Assembly (NCBI GenBank): GCA_947579605.1
Contig: OX388322.1
Location: 8,308,001-8,372,000 of the forward strand
Source: Athripsodes cinereus
Lineage: Eukaryota; Arthropoda; Insecta; Trichoptera; Leptoceridae
Length of the DNA: 64,000 nt
Reading direction: 5' to 3'
Part shown: positions 9,632-20,431 of the stretch, piece after piece
Layout of the letters: each line of letters opens with the position of its first letter
How positions within the stretch are numbered: position 1 is the stretch's first letter
Notes under the pieces: generated by a model
The model's input: only the letters and a program-made list of their open reading frames with translations
Databases searched by the model: none
Told to the model about the DNA's origin: nothing
Translations under genes and position numbers: made by a program

Positions 9632-10158
9632 GTAAGAATTTAATACAATTATTATATTGAACATTTCGTTATCTTTTATTTTTAATAATGCACACGTTGA
9701 CTTTGTATTATCTTTTAAAAAGTGCATCCGTTTAGATAATCTAGTTTCGAAACTCGTTTAGTTTTTCGTTTGCCTGCAATGTTGTGGTTGGTAGCTTTAG
9801 CTTTTGAACATTATTCCGTACAATGGCTTATGAAAATCATATTCAAAGTAATAATGTTCAAATGATTGAAAAACTAATGTCTGTTTCGGCAAATAAAATG
9901 TCAGTGTCGTACATCAAATGTGTATAATTGTATATTCCATGAGTTTTGTAATTTAAGCATGTTGGTAGATAAGCATGCAAAGTAAGTTATTCTATTTTTT
10001 GCATTAATATTTGTAATACATATATATTTTGGGTTAGTTCCTAATATACGAGCATAATCCTCTTTCTTCCGTTAGGTGTTTTTTGAAAATTGCCGAAACC
10101 GGTTGCACTTACAAATATGATTGTTGCGCTTACAATTATGACTTTCACGGCCGGCGTT

Positions 10159-10300
10159 ACTAGTTGGAAAGTTTTCTTCCGGGCATACCGTATACCTACT
10201 CACCCCTGAAGATGCCCGCCACAGTCGTCGGTGAAACGTTGGAAAATAAATTGCTTTGGAGACCACGGTCACCCAGCTCGGAAGAAAACTTTTCTACTAA
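10159..10300. repeat. Inverted-repeat element enclosing a hammerhead-like core
   Basis: AGTTGGAAAGTTTTCTTCCG (ending 10181) is matched by its near-complement CGGAAGAAAACTTTTCTACT (from 10279), making arms of about 21 bp around a 97-bp centre. The centre contains CTGAAGA and GAAAC boxes described at 10206-10240. The two 60-80-codon frames on either strand are by-products. Confidence 0.5.
10206..10240 (+). ncRNA. Hammerhead-ribozyme-like motif (degenerate)
   Basis: CTGAAGA (10206-10212) matches the first hammerhead core box CUGANGA, and GAAAC (10233-10237) the second. The segment between, GCCCGCC...GTCGGT, can form an imperfect stem II using G-U pairs and one or two mismatches. One extra T (10213) separates the first box from the stem, as in the motif at 17310-17365. 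Such boxes are known from Penelope-like elements. Activity is doubtful. Confidence 0.3.
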
Positions 10301-10706
10301 TTTCGATTGTTGTTTTTCTTTGAAAAATAAAAACACATGTATCATTCCTTATTTCGTTACCTTTTTGAAGCATGCATATTTTTTCATGTGAATGACTACT
10401 GAAAAACATAGGTAACAACTTGGAACGAATTATAAACATGTTTTTCCAGGAAGTAAAAAGGACTGCCGCTTTTTTTCTTTTTATGTGAACCTTTTTAGCC
10501 AGTACCTCCAAAAAAACAACATGATTAATTGATATAGCTTCCTGATTTGGGATTTACCCGAAGAAAAAAAGATTGACGTGATAATAAAAAATATCGTATC
10601 ATATTTATGCCGATTTTATGAAAAAAATTGGTCTTTTTGTCAAAAATCCAAGGACTTTTGTGAAGAGCCGATTGCTATAAATGTTTACAATATATTTAGT
10701 TTTTTT

Positions 10707-11112
10707 ATTGTTCAACTGGATTTGGGCCCAATGAGCAGACGACAAAACCAATCAAACATCTCGATCGGAGAACCATATTTACACAATGTAAAATATAATC
10801 AAAAGAAGTGAGAAAGGCGTTCCAACTCTTACGAACTAGCTCTAGGTAGGCATGAGTAATCACTTTCGGTGTCTATGGACAACGTTCACCGATTCCACCA
10901 TTCTCACTGTCACAATATAGGGGCCACCAATCGAAAAACATTTTATGCAAACCAAAAGAGCAACCATTTTTTGGAATCTCATGGATCTCACGAATCTCTC
11001 CGTCTAAATGGTGCAGGAACAATTAAGTTCAATACTCTATCGGCTGCTAGTTCGACCAGTCACTGAAGTCTAGGACACCGAAAGCGATCACTTAAGCCAG
11101 CCTAAAGCCAAT
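10707..11112. mobile_element. Fold-back repeat, copy 1
   Basis: The left flank matches the reverse complement of 27500-27541 (GATTTGGG, GACAAAACCAATC). CGATCGGAGAACCAT and AGAAGTGAGAAAGGCGTTCC match the left arm at 27137-27210. Within the copy, CACTTTCGGTGTC (10861-10873) is opposed by GACACCGAAAGCGATCACTTAAGCCAGCC near 11072-11100, so the unit folds back on itself. There is no transposase. Confidence 0.6.
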
Positions 11113-11225
11113 TTTCAAGCGTAAGGATATCTTTCTTACATCTTCTGGCTATATTTTGCACTAAAATTTCTTATTTAAAAAAAAATATTTGTGCAATTTA
11201 ATACCTATCTGAAATGTTTTTTTTA

Positions 11226-11355
11226 TTACGTGGCGGCAGAATTGTCATCCACACTTCTCAGCATTGTCTAACCAGATAAGTCTCCATAAGGTCAGTCATG
11301 ATCACACAAAAACTTAACAGTCTTATGCCGGGAAAAATTCACCTATCCAGGTATG
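11226..11355 (-). mobile_element. Third copy of the KPD/DIAVPNTHN LINE 3' end
   Basis: GTGGCGGCAGAATTGTCATC through CACACAAAAACTTAACAGTC to CACCTATCCAG matches 2701-2825. It shows the uninterrupted target of the MITE at 7414-7714. T-rich DNA at 11217-11224 marks the 3' tail on the minus strand. Confidence 0.6.
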
Positions 11356-11839
11356 TTTTTTTTACGATAACAATGAAAGGCGTATAAAAATATGTACGTA
11401 TACAAATAGTATTTCTACGCAACAAAAACTGGTGGCTTACTATAATTATCAATATTTTTTTATCCTCCCATCACGCGATCTCTCGCATTTGGGATAACCG
11501 ATAGACAAAACATGACATGTGCTGTTTTTCAATACCAATCCGAGAAAGCTGCAAAAGATCTGTACCAAATTATTGGATTAAGGTGAAATATAACTATAAA
11601 ACTATAGGTATTCTGTATTTAAGATATACCTAATAATTTAATATCCCTATGAGATCGTTGGAAATATATATTTTTTAAATTGTGTGCGACGCATTTCTTT
11701 ATTTTTTCTCACGTAGTAGAATTCCATAAATAAATCGTAAGAGAGACAAAGCGAAATTGTCTACAGGCAATAAACCCGCCATTTTATTTTAGTTGTTATT
11801 TTGATTATTATTTTTTATTACTTTGAAATTCCTTGTTGT

Positions 11840-11911
11840 TGTTATATTTATTTTTGTGCTGCTAACATGTAAAAGGCGAAAGCCATGAATGTGCTTAAAT
11901 AAATAAATTTG
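11840..11911 (+). repeat. LINE 3' tail with hairpin GGC-GAAA-GCC
   Basis: CATGTAAAAGGCGAAAGCC (hairpin 11875-11884) is followed by ATGAATGTGCTTAAATAAATAA. It is a plus-strand relative of the tail ending the LINE at 30108-33500. Confidence 0.6.
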
Positions 11912-11960
11912 TACCATTTAAAAATGTACAATAAAGATTTTTTTTATTTTTTTTATTTTA

Positions 11961-12016
11961 GAGACGTCTTTCGACTTCTCAGGTCATTATCGATTGATAA
12001 GTCGAAAGCCGTCTCT
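11961..12016. repeat. Perfect-type hairpin of 17-bp arms
   Basis: GAGACGTCTTTCGACTT (11961-11977) pairs with AAGTCGAAAGCCGTCTC (11999-12015 region) around a loop of about 21 bases, with a single mismatch. Could be a MITE remnant or a small structured RNA; nothing further is visible. Confidence 0.5.
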
Positions 12017-12479
12017 CTCAAGATTTATAATCTATAGAAGAAGGACACACTTGTTTCAGTTTGCCTTATCATAAAATACTATGTTTTTTAAATCTATGGG
12101 GTGAGTTAGAATATATATGATAACTATTATTAATTTTGAAAGTCATTGGTAGTTTAAGTGTTTTTTGACTAGGTAAATTATTTCTGAAATAACTAGTTAT
12201 AAATATATTACGTACTTGCATGGGTTAAAGTGTATTATTATACAGTTAGTTATGAGTTAATAGAGACATATGGTTCGCTTGAATATAATAAGTTTAGTAG
12301 TGATGAATCTGCCAGTAGTTTAGCCGAATATCCGGCCACTGCCTTAACTTGCTTACTTCGTAACGGGTAATCATAATGTGGGGGTGTTTTTTTAGGATAA
12401 TAAAATTTTATCTCTCAGTAGATTAATTTAGTTACAAATCGAATGACAGTTTTAAAATATAAAGTAGGTAAGTAGAAAT

Positions 12480-12613
12480 GTATTTATTTATTTATTCTTT
12501 TTGCACATCATCGTTATATAACAGTGTTAACAAAACAATATAAAATTTAATATACTAGGACGATATGTAGTGGCGAGATTATCACTACCAAGTGATTTCT
12601 TCTATCTAACCAC
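12480..12613 (-). repeat. LINE 3' end, shared with 60925-61058
   Basis: CTATTT/TTTTTGCACATCATCGTTAT and GTGGCGAGATTATCACTA..AAGTGATTTCTTC..ATCTAACCACG match the other copy closely. On the minus strand this is the segment GAAGAAATCACTT...GTGATAA before an A-rich tail. Confidence 0.65.
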
Positions 12614-12989
12614 GAAATTTAAATAGTTTTTCTATTTAATGATCATTATGGGTAAGTTTATTTAAATCCTCTTTTTTTATTGGAATACACCAGTCCTATG
12701 ACATATTATAGATACATCAGAGAGTTAGGTATGTTGTAGGAAGAGGTGACTCAACTGACGCAAGGAGGCTTTGAATGGATGAGGCTGTGTTTTCGATGAT
12801 TAGGGGGATTGGATTGGGTAAATTTAATTTTTCTTATTGTATCTTCAATCAATAAATAAGTTTCGTTTTGTGATAGGTAATTGTTGCCGCGATCAATAAT
12901 CACGATTTTAAGTTTTTTTAAAACTAAAACAACCTTCCATTGTGTTTTTGATTTATCAACAATTTGTCTTAAATAAATATTATTTTTCA

Positions 12990-13140
12990 TTTTCCTCTTT
13001 AAAGTCAGCGATGAGATCTGAATGCCTTGATATTTTTGCTGGCACGGAGAAGATAACTTGAATGTTTATTACATGTAACTGGTCTGCTGGATGGCACGCT
13101 TGTGGGATGTGGAAACTTCCATCTAATGGTCTACATGAAA
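12990..13140 (+). repeat. Rep-T fragment
   Basis: Contains TCAGCGATGAGATC, GGCACGGAGAAGATAACTTG and CTGGTCTGCTGG..GTGGGATGTGG, in the order of the reverse complement of the reference copy at 39177-39437. Confidence 0.55.
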
Positions 13141-13513
13141 CTTTGAATTACCTACTTGAAATTGTAACACAAATAAAGTAGGTTCAAGTTTCCGATATTC
13201 TTTTTTTTTCCAAATATTCGGTAGGTCAATAAATCTTGATCAGATACCGGATAGTGTCGGATGTCCGTTTCATCTGTAATAATAAATAAAGTGTATGTGA
13301 GACTAGGCTGTATTATTATTATAATTAATAAGTTTAAGGTTGTGATACTATATAGCTACCTATAAACCTACTTGCTGTTAATAGAGTCATATAAGAAGAA
13401 GAGAAGGGGTAACTTGAATTACGAAAGAGGTTTACAACATTTTAAAAAACACTTAAAAAGAAAATATAGGTAACTCTTTTATAATTGTAATGAAAATGGT
13501 TCTCGGTCTAGAC

Positions 13514-14132
13514 CAGGGATGCACAGACTTATAGGGAACAAGGGCCACTCGGGAAGATTATGAGCTAAGGACGGGCCGCTATAAGAAAATTAAGACTAAA
13601 AATTCAAATACCAGAAATGCACACACAAGAAAAAGTTTTTAAGTAAAAAAAAGAAATCGATATATGTTTTACTTGTACAATGTTAAGTAATTTAAGTGTG
13701 ACTGTAATGTATATAACTAGATAATTATAGAATTAAGTTGAAATTAACGTGTAAATAAATTATAAAAGAAATTTTAACTTTTATAATTTTATAAATGAAT
13801 AAATAAAAATAAATAAATAAAATTTCTACCCCCCCCCCGTCACCGAATTTTCAAAATGGTACAGTACTACTGAATAGGAATTTGAAATATTTCAAAAACA
13901 CCTCGGTTTTCTTAAAGAATATTTTCTCGCAGTACCTGTGTTTGAATTTTCAAAATGGTATAGGAATTTGAAATATTTCAAAAACTCCTCAGTTTTGTTA
14001 AAGAATATTTACTCGAATTATTAAGTATTCGGTACTTTTACCGAATATCCGATATTACTGGTACTGACAATTTTTTTTTATATTGTATAATTCGCTGGCG
14101 GGCCGCAGATATACGCGGTTTGTGCATCGCTG
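13514..14132. mobile_element. hAT-type MITE with TSD GTCTAGAC
   Basis: CAGGGATGCACAGAC and CAGCGATGCACAAAC (reverse complement of the right end) are the termini. The palindromic GTCTAGAC flanks both sides (13506-13513, 14133-14140). Inside, the shared module occurs twice in tandem (about 13845-13930 and 13945-14030), preceded by a C-run. Sub-terminal GGGCCGC resembles the elements at 1995 and 7414. No transposase. Confidence 0.9.
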
Positions 14133-14194
14133 GTCTAGACGCTTATTCGGTTGAAAGGATTACCGTGATGGAGTAGTTGCTTAATATATTGTTT

Positions 14195-14420
14195 AACCAT
14201 TCATTTATACCATCACGACATTTCACACCGATAGGATAATCTGTAAATGTAAGCTGTGCTATATCTGTAATTAAAAATTTACAATTTCAGGATGGGTGGT
14301 ATACCTCATAGCTGAAATGAAGATGTTGAATGCCTTTTGTTGGACATTCTCAGTGGAAAGAGTGACTATTTTTGTAGGGAATCACACAGAGAATATGATA
14401 CAATCTATTCGGTCAAACAT
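14195..14420 (-). repeat. Rep-T copy
   Basis: ATACCATCACGACATTTC, then TTTCAGGATGGGTGG..CCTCATAGCTGAA and TTGGACATTC..GAAAGAGTGA follow the order of the reference copy at 39177-39437, with an internal deletion. Confidence 0.6.
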
Positions 14421-15094
14421 AACATCGCTTAATTGGGGGGGGTCCGCCTGATCATATTAATATCATTCTCTCTCTAAATTTTCATATTACATTGTAAACG
14501 TCTATTTGACATTAGTTTTACATATATCCAAACAGCGAACTTTTTAATTTGTTTAATTGCACATGACACAAAAGTATAATCAAATACTTTTTTAGGTTTT
14601 AATGGTCTTTACGATAAAGTAGAATCTTCCTCAAGGTTTTCTCTATGTTAGAGGAGCTATTCAATATTCAACCTTTTGTCAATCATGCTGCCGCCAATTT
14701 CTATTTCCAAATATATCTAATATGGAGAAAATATCAAAGATTATTTTACATCAAAGAAAGAGTAGTGTTTTATTTCTAAAACGTCCTTGCGAAAGTAATA
14801 GTTCGCGAGGGTTTCCAACCCCTGGTTTGCTCTGCTTGATGCTTTCCACTCATAGTCTAGTAGAAACTGATCTGATAATTAATAATTCTTTACCCCTTCT
14901 CCATCCCGTGACGCCAGCAGAAAGGAAATTATATATTGTATTATTACTACATATATTTATACGCACAGTAAATAGCACATCATAATAATTATAATAGACT
15001 TGAGTAATAATTATAATATAAATAGCAGTAGCTGCTAAAAATAACAACGTAAAAAGTTGCAAAATATGGTGATGATAATAACGAATGATTTGTT

Positions 15095-15240
15095 CTTTTT
15101 AAACCATTTTACGGTTTTTTGGCTGTCGCGTCGTAAGGGCGCCGATGAAAGGGGCGAATTTCATTTTGTTTCGATTTATATTTGATTTGTTGTCTTGTAT
15201 TATGTTGATGAATAAATTTTATTATTATTATTTCTAATTC
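15095..15240 (+). repeat. LINE 3' end with (TTA)n tail
   Basis: A GC-richer block (GGCTGTCGCGTCGTAAGGGC) is followed by an AT-rich 3' UTR, GATGAATAAATTTTATTATT and a TTA tail. This composition is typical of a 5'-truncated LINE. Family not identified. Confidence 0.45.
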
Positions 15241-15330
15241 TAGTAATGGTCCCCTAGCATTGCAGATCAGTAAACAAGCCTGTTCCAAATCACAGGTTAA
15301 AACATCTCATGAATGTGTGTGCTCTTGAAT
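15241..15330 (+). repeat. Divergent repeat shared with 49423-49500
   Basis: GCAGATC..ACAA.CCTGTTCCA..TCACAGG occurs in both places with substitutions. Family unknown. Confidence 0.3.
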
Positions 15331-16014
15331 ATCCCGGGTCTTCTTAGTTTGTTGATGCTAGACGCAGTTGAATCTTATATTAATCTAACTTGACTACATT
15401 GATCAAACGATGGCCGTGTGTTAATTTAAGAAATCAGCGTGTATCCATTATGCAAAGGGAACTTAAGTAGTGGGCGAAGTCTAGTATGCGTTCCGTCTCT
15501 GCTTACTCCATAAAGGATGCGATGTGAAGAGATAAAGATAAGTAATCGATATATTTTTTTATTATTTTTATTAATTCATTCTTTGTTGTACATTGTTTAC
15601 AAACATTTCTAATTATTTCTGAGTGTTGATGATTAATTAATTCAAAATAGAAATTGAGGAAGTTCATCATTGAATATCGCTGCAATCGTTTTTTTTTCCT
15701 TGTTTTGTTTAGAGAAATGGTTTGTGTGTTGTTTCATGTATGGACGGTTTGCAGCAGTGTTTTCTTGCTATGAATATGATTGTGTAAATATGGGAGATAA
15801 ATTAATGCTTTTTGTAATTGTGTACTCGTATATGTTTCTATATGAATGATATGTTTGTGAGATGTTTGCCCTAGTACAGGATATACCTAGTTGGGCAGCA
15901 TCAATGAAAGTATGTATAAAGTTTGTAATTTATTAGTGAAATAAAATAAAAAAAAAAAATCTTTTACAAAAAATATAGGTAGGTATAAATTATTATTACA
16001 TTTTTTTTTGTAAA

Positions 16015-16130
16015 TTTCGAATGTTCTATGAAAGGAAGGTATTCATAAGACATCCTTTATAAGAAATTAAACATAAATATTCAATTCAGCGAGGAGTCTA
16101 CCCAATTTGTAGGAAATGCCGTGATGGTTT
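16015..16130 (+). repeat. Rep-T fragment
   Basis: GGTATTCATAAGACATC, AATTCAGCGAGGAGTC and GGAAATGCCGTGATGG appear in Rep-T order; the middle is deleted. Confidence 0.5.
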
Positions 16131-16650
16131 ATGATTTGAAGGCAGCGGAACTTGATCGAGTACAGACGCAGGATAGAGGTACTTTGAGGATGGAGACCAG
16201 AAGGGCCGACTCTAGATGATGGGAATGCAAGGCCAAGAGAAAGAAAGAAAGACAGGTGTAAATGAATGAATGTGTATTATTATGTTGATTTAATTTTGTA
16301 TAACTGATGACGAGCAAATAATAGAAAAATAAGTTTGCTTATTCCGTGTTATTTATTTCCTTGAATTTTATATAAAAGTTGGTATTGCATGAATTTCAAG
16401 AGTGATTTTCATATTGAAATCACACCTAACGGGTGCCTACGTGTGCTCTACCCTTATTTTACTTTACAGGGCTAACTAGCAATTCGAAGTTCACTTAAAA
16501 ATTAATATCTCAAAAGGCGTCACAAGCCTTAATTAAATAATATGGTTTAGTTATTATTCTCATAGCGAGTGTTAGACTATTGATTTTATAATACGAGTAT
16601 TTTCACTAGAGTAAGATAGGAAACATATATTCCGAGAGTCCCCTCGAACA

Positions 16651-16887
16651 CTATAAAAGATCTATGATAGTTTTATGATTTTTTTTTTCCCCCTGTTCCG
16701 TCATTTGTCTGTTGTTAAGTATGTACTTACCAACTTTATGGTCGGTATAATACGAAATTGTAGTATCCTTAGGTACATTTTTTAAGATTTTTTTTGATGC
16801 ATTTTTAATATATTTAAATCTCCTCCATTTTTTATTTTCTTTTGGCGTTGGGCAGGAATATAAATGTTTATTTATGAATGTGGGGTT
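16651..16887 (-). pseudogene. Penelope-like element, inverted linker fragment
   Basis: The minus frame reads ASKKILKNVPKDTTISYYTD then HKVGKYILNNRQ, which resembles the linker that precedes the GIY-YIG domain in Penelope-like elements. Here it lies head-to-head with the plus-strand GIY-YIG segment that starts at 16888, so the element has an internal inversion or is two abutting copies. The resemblance is by eye. Confidence 0.4.
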
Positions 16888-17253
16888 TAAAAAAGTGGGG
16901 TTTACCAACTAAACTGTGAAGATTGTGATAAGAAATACATTGGTATGACCACAAGGAGAATAAAAACAAGGATTACCGAACATCTTAATTGTGTAAGGAA
17001 CTCGGGATTCTCGGAATTCGCCAACCACCTCATAGAGAACAATCATCACATTAACAATAGAAAACCATTTAAGATTCTACATAACGGCAATAGTAATTAT
17101 AGAAGATTAATTTTGAGAGAGACATTGGAAATACATAAAAACATTAATAGTTGCAATAATATAGTTAATAACATAACGGTACCTAACGCATCACCCATTC
17201 TAAAAATATTCCCACTCCACCCTAAGTCTCCGCCTTCTTCATCCCCCACTTAA
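16888..17253 (+). pseudogene. Penelope-like element GIY-YIG endonuclease domain
   Basis: Translation from 16888 gives GVYQLNCEDCDKKYIGMTTR followed by RIKTRITEHLNC, the GIY...YIG core with the conserved Arg (TxR) and the His of EHLN that follow it in this nuclease family. A preceding Cys-x2-Cys pair (NCEDC) is as in Penelope-like elements. The domain continues with SEFANHLIENNH and LRETLEIHKNIN, including the candidate catalytic Glu, and ends at a stop after 17250. The frame is intact for about 120 codons, but the reverse transcriptase is missing. Function in the full element: nicking of target DNA for retrotransposition. Confidence 0.75.
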
Positions 17254-17309
17254 AATTGTTAACTGCATAATTTATTTATTGTACCTTCGTAATCAATTTG
17301 TATTCTTTC

Positions 17310-17365
17310 TAAATTTAGTATTGATAATGTCTTGGTAAAAGACGAAACAATTGTCTACTCATTTA
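17310..17365 (+). ncRNA. Hammerhead-ribozyme-like motif in the Penelope-like 3' region
   Basis: Stem I is AGTA (17317-17320) with TACT (17356-17359), extended by TAAAT (17310-17314) with ATTTA (17361-17365) across a small internal loop. Box 1 is TTGATAA (17321-17327; canonical CUGANGA), then one extra T. Stem II is GTCTT/AAGAC (17329-17333, 17339-17343) closing loop GGTAA. Then GAAA (17344-17347), a CAATTG self-complementary minimal stem III, and UC at the expected cleavage position (17355). Two core substitutions and the extra base suggest a decayed or variant ribozyme. Confidence 0.5.
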
Positions 17366-17504
17366 TAAAATATAGTGTGTATTTATAAAAAAGTTAAGTG
17401 TTTACTTCATACCATAATGGATAATACGCAAAAAGTTACGGATTATATTAAAAATAGTTTTATGATTTTTTATTTTTATTTTTTATTACCTAAATCTAAA
17501 TACT

Positions 17505-17600
17505 CTGAAATCAGCGATGATGAATACCACGCATTCTGAATAAAAACACTCAAGCTGAAACGCACTCAGCTCCATCACTCTTGAAATGCTGTGATGGAAT
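17505..17600 (+). repeat. Rep-T fragment
   Basis: AAATCAGCGATGATGAATACC, CATTCTGAAT and GAAATGCTGTGATGG keep the Rep-T order with large deletions. Confidence 0.4.
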
Positions 17601-18839
17601 AATATCCTTTTTTGAAAATAATTTACGGTTTTTACTTAGTTAAAAATCAAACATGAGGTTTATCAAAATTGTTACTGCGAAGACAAACAAATTATAGTTT
17701 ATCTTAAACAATGTCTGATAGTGTTATGAAAATTAGCACAATTATCTCTATTAATCGTAAAATATTGGTCGTATTATATGACTATTTCGTAAACGTCCAG
17801 GATCAAATCAGCTGTCTATTTTTTTTATAAAATCTTCTTTTCACTAGAGAACATATTTATCTTCGTTCAATACCATGTAATATTGATCATTGCAAAGTAT
17901 GAGTTACATATTAAAAAAATTATAACAATATCTAACAGAGTTGAAACTTTTAACGACATACTTAAAAGCACTTAGGTACGAAGATACAAAAAATGTTAAT
18001 AAGGTAGTTTTTGCATTGCGCTTTCACACACATTATTAATGCACGTAATTAAGAACTTAATAATCTTCATAAAAACTTACTTCCAAAAGTAATAAATATT
18101 AAATACTAAAAACTTTCAGGTTGTAAAGCACGGAATAATTACAGAACTTTCAAAATATTATGGGATTAATCTTTGAAATCATGTAATGAACAATGATAAC
18201 TATGGAGATTTATAATAAGACACCAATTTCATATAATTTTTGCACAAACTGTTAGTACCTACCTATATCTGTTTTTTTTATTGTTTGCAATGTTTATATT
18301 AAAATACAAATTCTGGATAAGATTAAAGTGCACATTAAATAAATGACAAATATTTTACACTATTTGATCCGGTTATTACCCAGATTTTTAAATTTCTGCT
18401 AACATAATAATATTACCAATTATGATTAGATAAAAATAAAATGTTTGTACCTATAGTGTTGCTAGTGTGCTAGATTTTTGATTAAATCTCTTATATTAGC
18501 GCAATCACTTATCTCTGTTGTATGTTTTTTTAATTACAATTAATACATCATACGTTAAATGATTTTTTTTTGCTGGATTTTTCTTATCTGAGTGAGAAAC
18601 CAACATATTGTGTAAACTCCATTTAGTAGGAAACAGAAAATGCTTACAAATTGGCTTAGGCTGGTTTAAGTACATTATACTCATGGTACCTATGTACGTT
18701 CACCAACTACACTTTTTGATGAGCCCAAAACCCATGTTGTTAATAACATAATGCAGCGCCAACGATGATGAACTACACATAGGTATATTATAATAGAAGT
18801 GTGAAATAGAAGTGTCAACAAATGAAATGTTTAATCATC

Positions 18840-19090
18840 ATCATACCATCACGGTATTTCTCACACGTGGGGTAGCCAGCAGTTTATTTGCACGTAACAA
18901 ACATGCAAGTTATCCTCTTCATGACAATAAAAGTTAAGACTTCAGGATGGCTGGTACACCTCATTGGTGAACTGAAGATAGTAAATACTTAAACTTAAAA
19001 GTGATGTTTTACGAATACCTGCCCCTTGCTGGATACCCGAAAACTAATAACAGAAAATAACTCCCTTGTAAGATAACTCTAATAGTTGAA
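18840..19090 (-). repeat. Rep-T copy
   Basis: ATACCATCACGGTATTTCTC, GTGGGGTAGCCAGCAG, TTCAGGATGGCTGGTACACC, ATACCTGCCCCTTGCTGGAT are present in reference order; nearly full length. Confidence 0.7.
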
Positions 19091-20316
19091 ACGATATTTC
19101 GTGCTGGATAAAGCATGGATATTTTTGGAAACACTTTTAATAAATGTTTTCCATTAACAGTTTATCATTTTTGAAAGCTTTTCTTCTCTATTGGAAATCT
19201 CCCAAGAAAATTCAAATCGTACATCCTATGAATTCAATGGAGCTTCATATAAATCAATAAATACCCAATAAAATTATTTATGAATATCGACATTCATGTG
19301 ATATATACACATTTGTGGACGTACAAACCATCTAAGATATAATTGAAGCCGTAACTACAACAAGGATCTATAAGCTAAAATGGCGTCTTGAAATATCTAC
19401 GGCTATTTAAAGTTTTCATTTATATCTCCATCAATATTTTTTACATTATGTTATGACCAGTGATGTGAAAGTCAATATATTTTATTTAGGAATATACGTA
19501 AAAAATATTTTTTTACAGTTTAAAAACAGTTTTTCAACGGACATTGAATTTGAAATCCCAACAAAATCAGCGTCGACCTTTGGAGAAAAAAATGTTATAA
19601 GTGTAACGAATCAAGATATCTTTTACATATTGGGTACTCTTTTGAATGCACATTTGTTTCATTCTTGTCAGTGATTTTGCTTTGTATTTGCAAATTGAAT
19701 TTGAAAAAGAAAGATTCGATCAATTTCTTAATTTAAACTATTTTTAATTATGTATTTTAATTATTATAAATTCTATCGTAGTGTAATTTTTAACTATTTA
19801 TCTTCATGGTTTTTGTCTTGTTTTTTTTTTTTAATTTAAGTAAGGTAAAGTATGTATGATTACTGTTAGCTAGCTACGTGTTCGTCATACGCTTCGGTTT
19901 GTCAGCAAATTATATTTTTGCAATCGCCGAATATAATATAAATCGTCATATGTTCTTGTCTTATCTGTCGCTTCAATTATAAAATTCACATACCATTTTC
20001 TAGTTGACACAAAATCAATAGTCATATACATTGTTAGTTAGTGATTGGAGGCACCTTTATCCATGTGTGACTCTTACTCATGTAATGATTGAAGAAAAGT
20101 CACTTGGAAAATTGTGAAAGAAAAAGGAGAGTACACTTCATCTGAAATTCCATAGTTTGAATGTCGTGTTGATATTGTGTCAAATACAGTAGCCTTTATG
20201 TACCTAGATCGAATTGTTTTGAGAACAATACGCAGAAAAGATACCTAATAGAATTATTATATACTATGTAATAAGTAGGTATAAAAAAGTTCTAATAATT
20301 TTGAAATTAAACATAT

Positions 20317-20322
20317 TTTATT
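20317..20322 (-). terminator. Polyadenylation signal AATAAA of the protease gene
   Basis: AATAAA on the minus strand lies about 110 bases after the stop codon at 20432, a normal 3' UTR length for a small insect digestive enzyme gene. Confidence 0.6.
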
Positions 20323-20431
20323 TCACAATTTCTACTCAATCATATGTTGAAAATACATTGGTTAAATCATCAATTTTTCATTATTTGCTTAAAGATGATG
20401 TAAGATGATTTGTTCTTACGCTTGAAACATA

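Larger units (their letters stand above)
8446..10158. other. Non-coding stretch with one candidate exon
   Basis: Apart from the entries at 8545-8874 and 9620-9631, nothing is recognised. 8600-8800 and 9170-9310 are less AT-rich than their surroundings (CCGGACGTCGGCGTCG; CGCGGGAGGAGGTGCGC) and could be promoter or 5' UTR DNA. Confidence 0.4.
11356..13505. other. AT-rich stretch with scattered repeats, no gene
   Basis: Holds the LINE tails and hairpin listed separately. The 12751-12990 minus frame has no family features. The rest is featureless. Confidence 0.5.
14421..16659. other. AT-rich stretch with LINE and Rep-T remnants, no gene
   Basis: ORFs at 14722-14985 and 15503-15685 show no family features. 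Two LINE/repeat fragments and one Rep-T fragment are listed separately. Confidence 0.5.
17366..20316. other. AT-rich stretch, no gene recognised
   Basis: Contains Rep-T fragments at 17505-17600 and 18840-19090. The ORF at 19453-19674 has no family features. This is the 3' flank of the protease gene at its right end. Confidence 0.5.
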
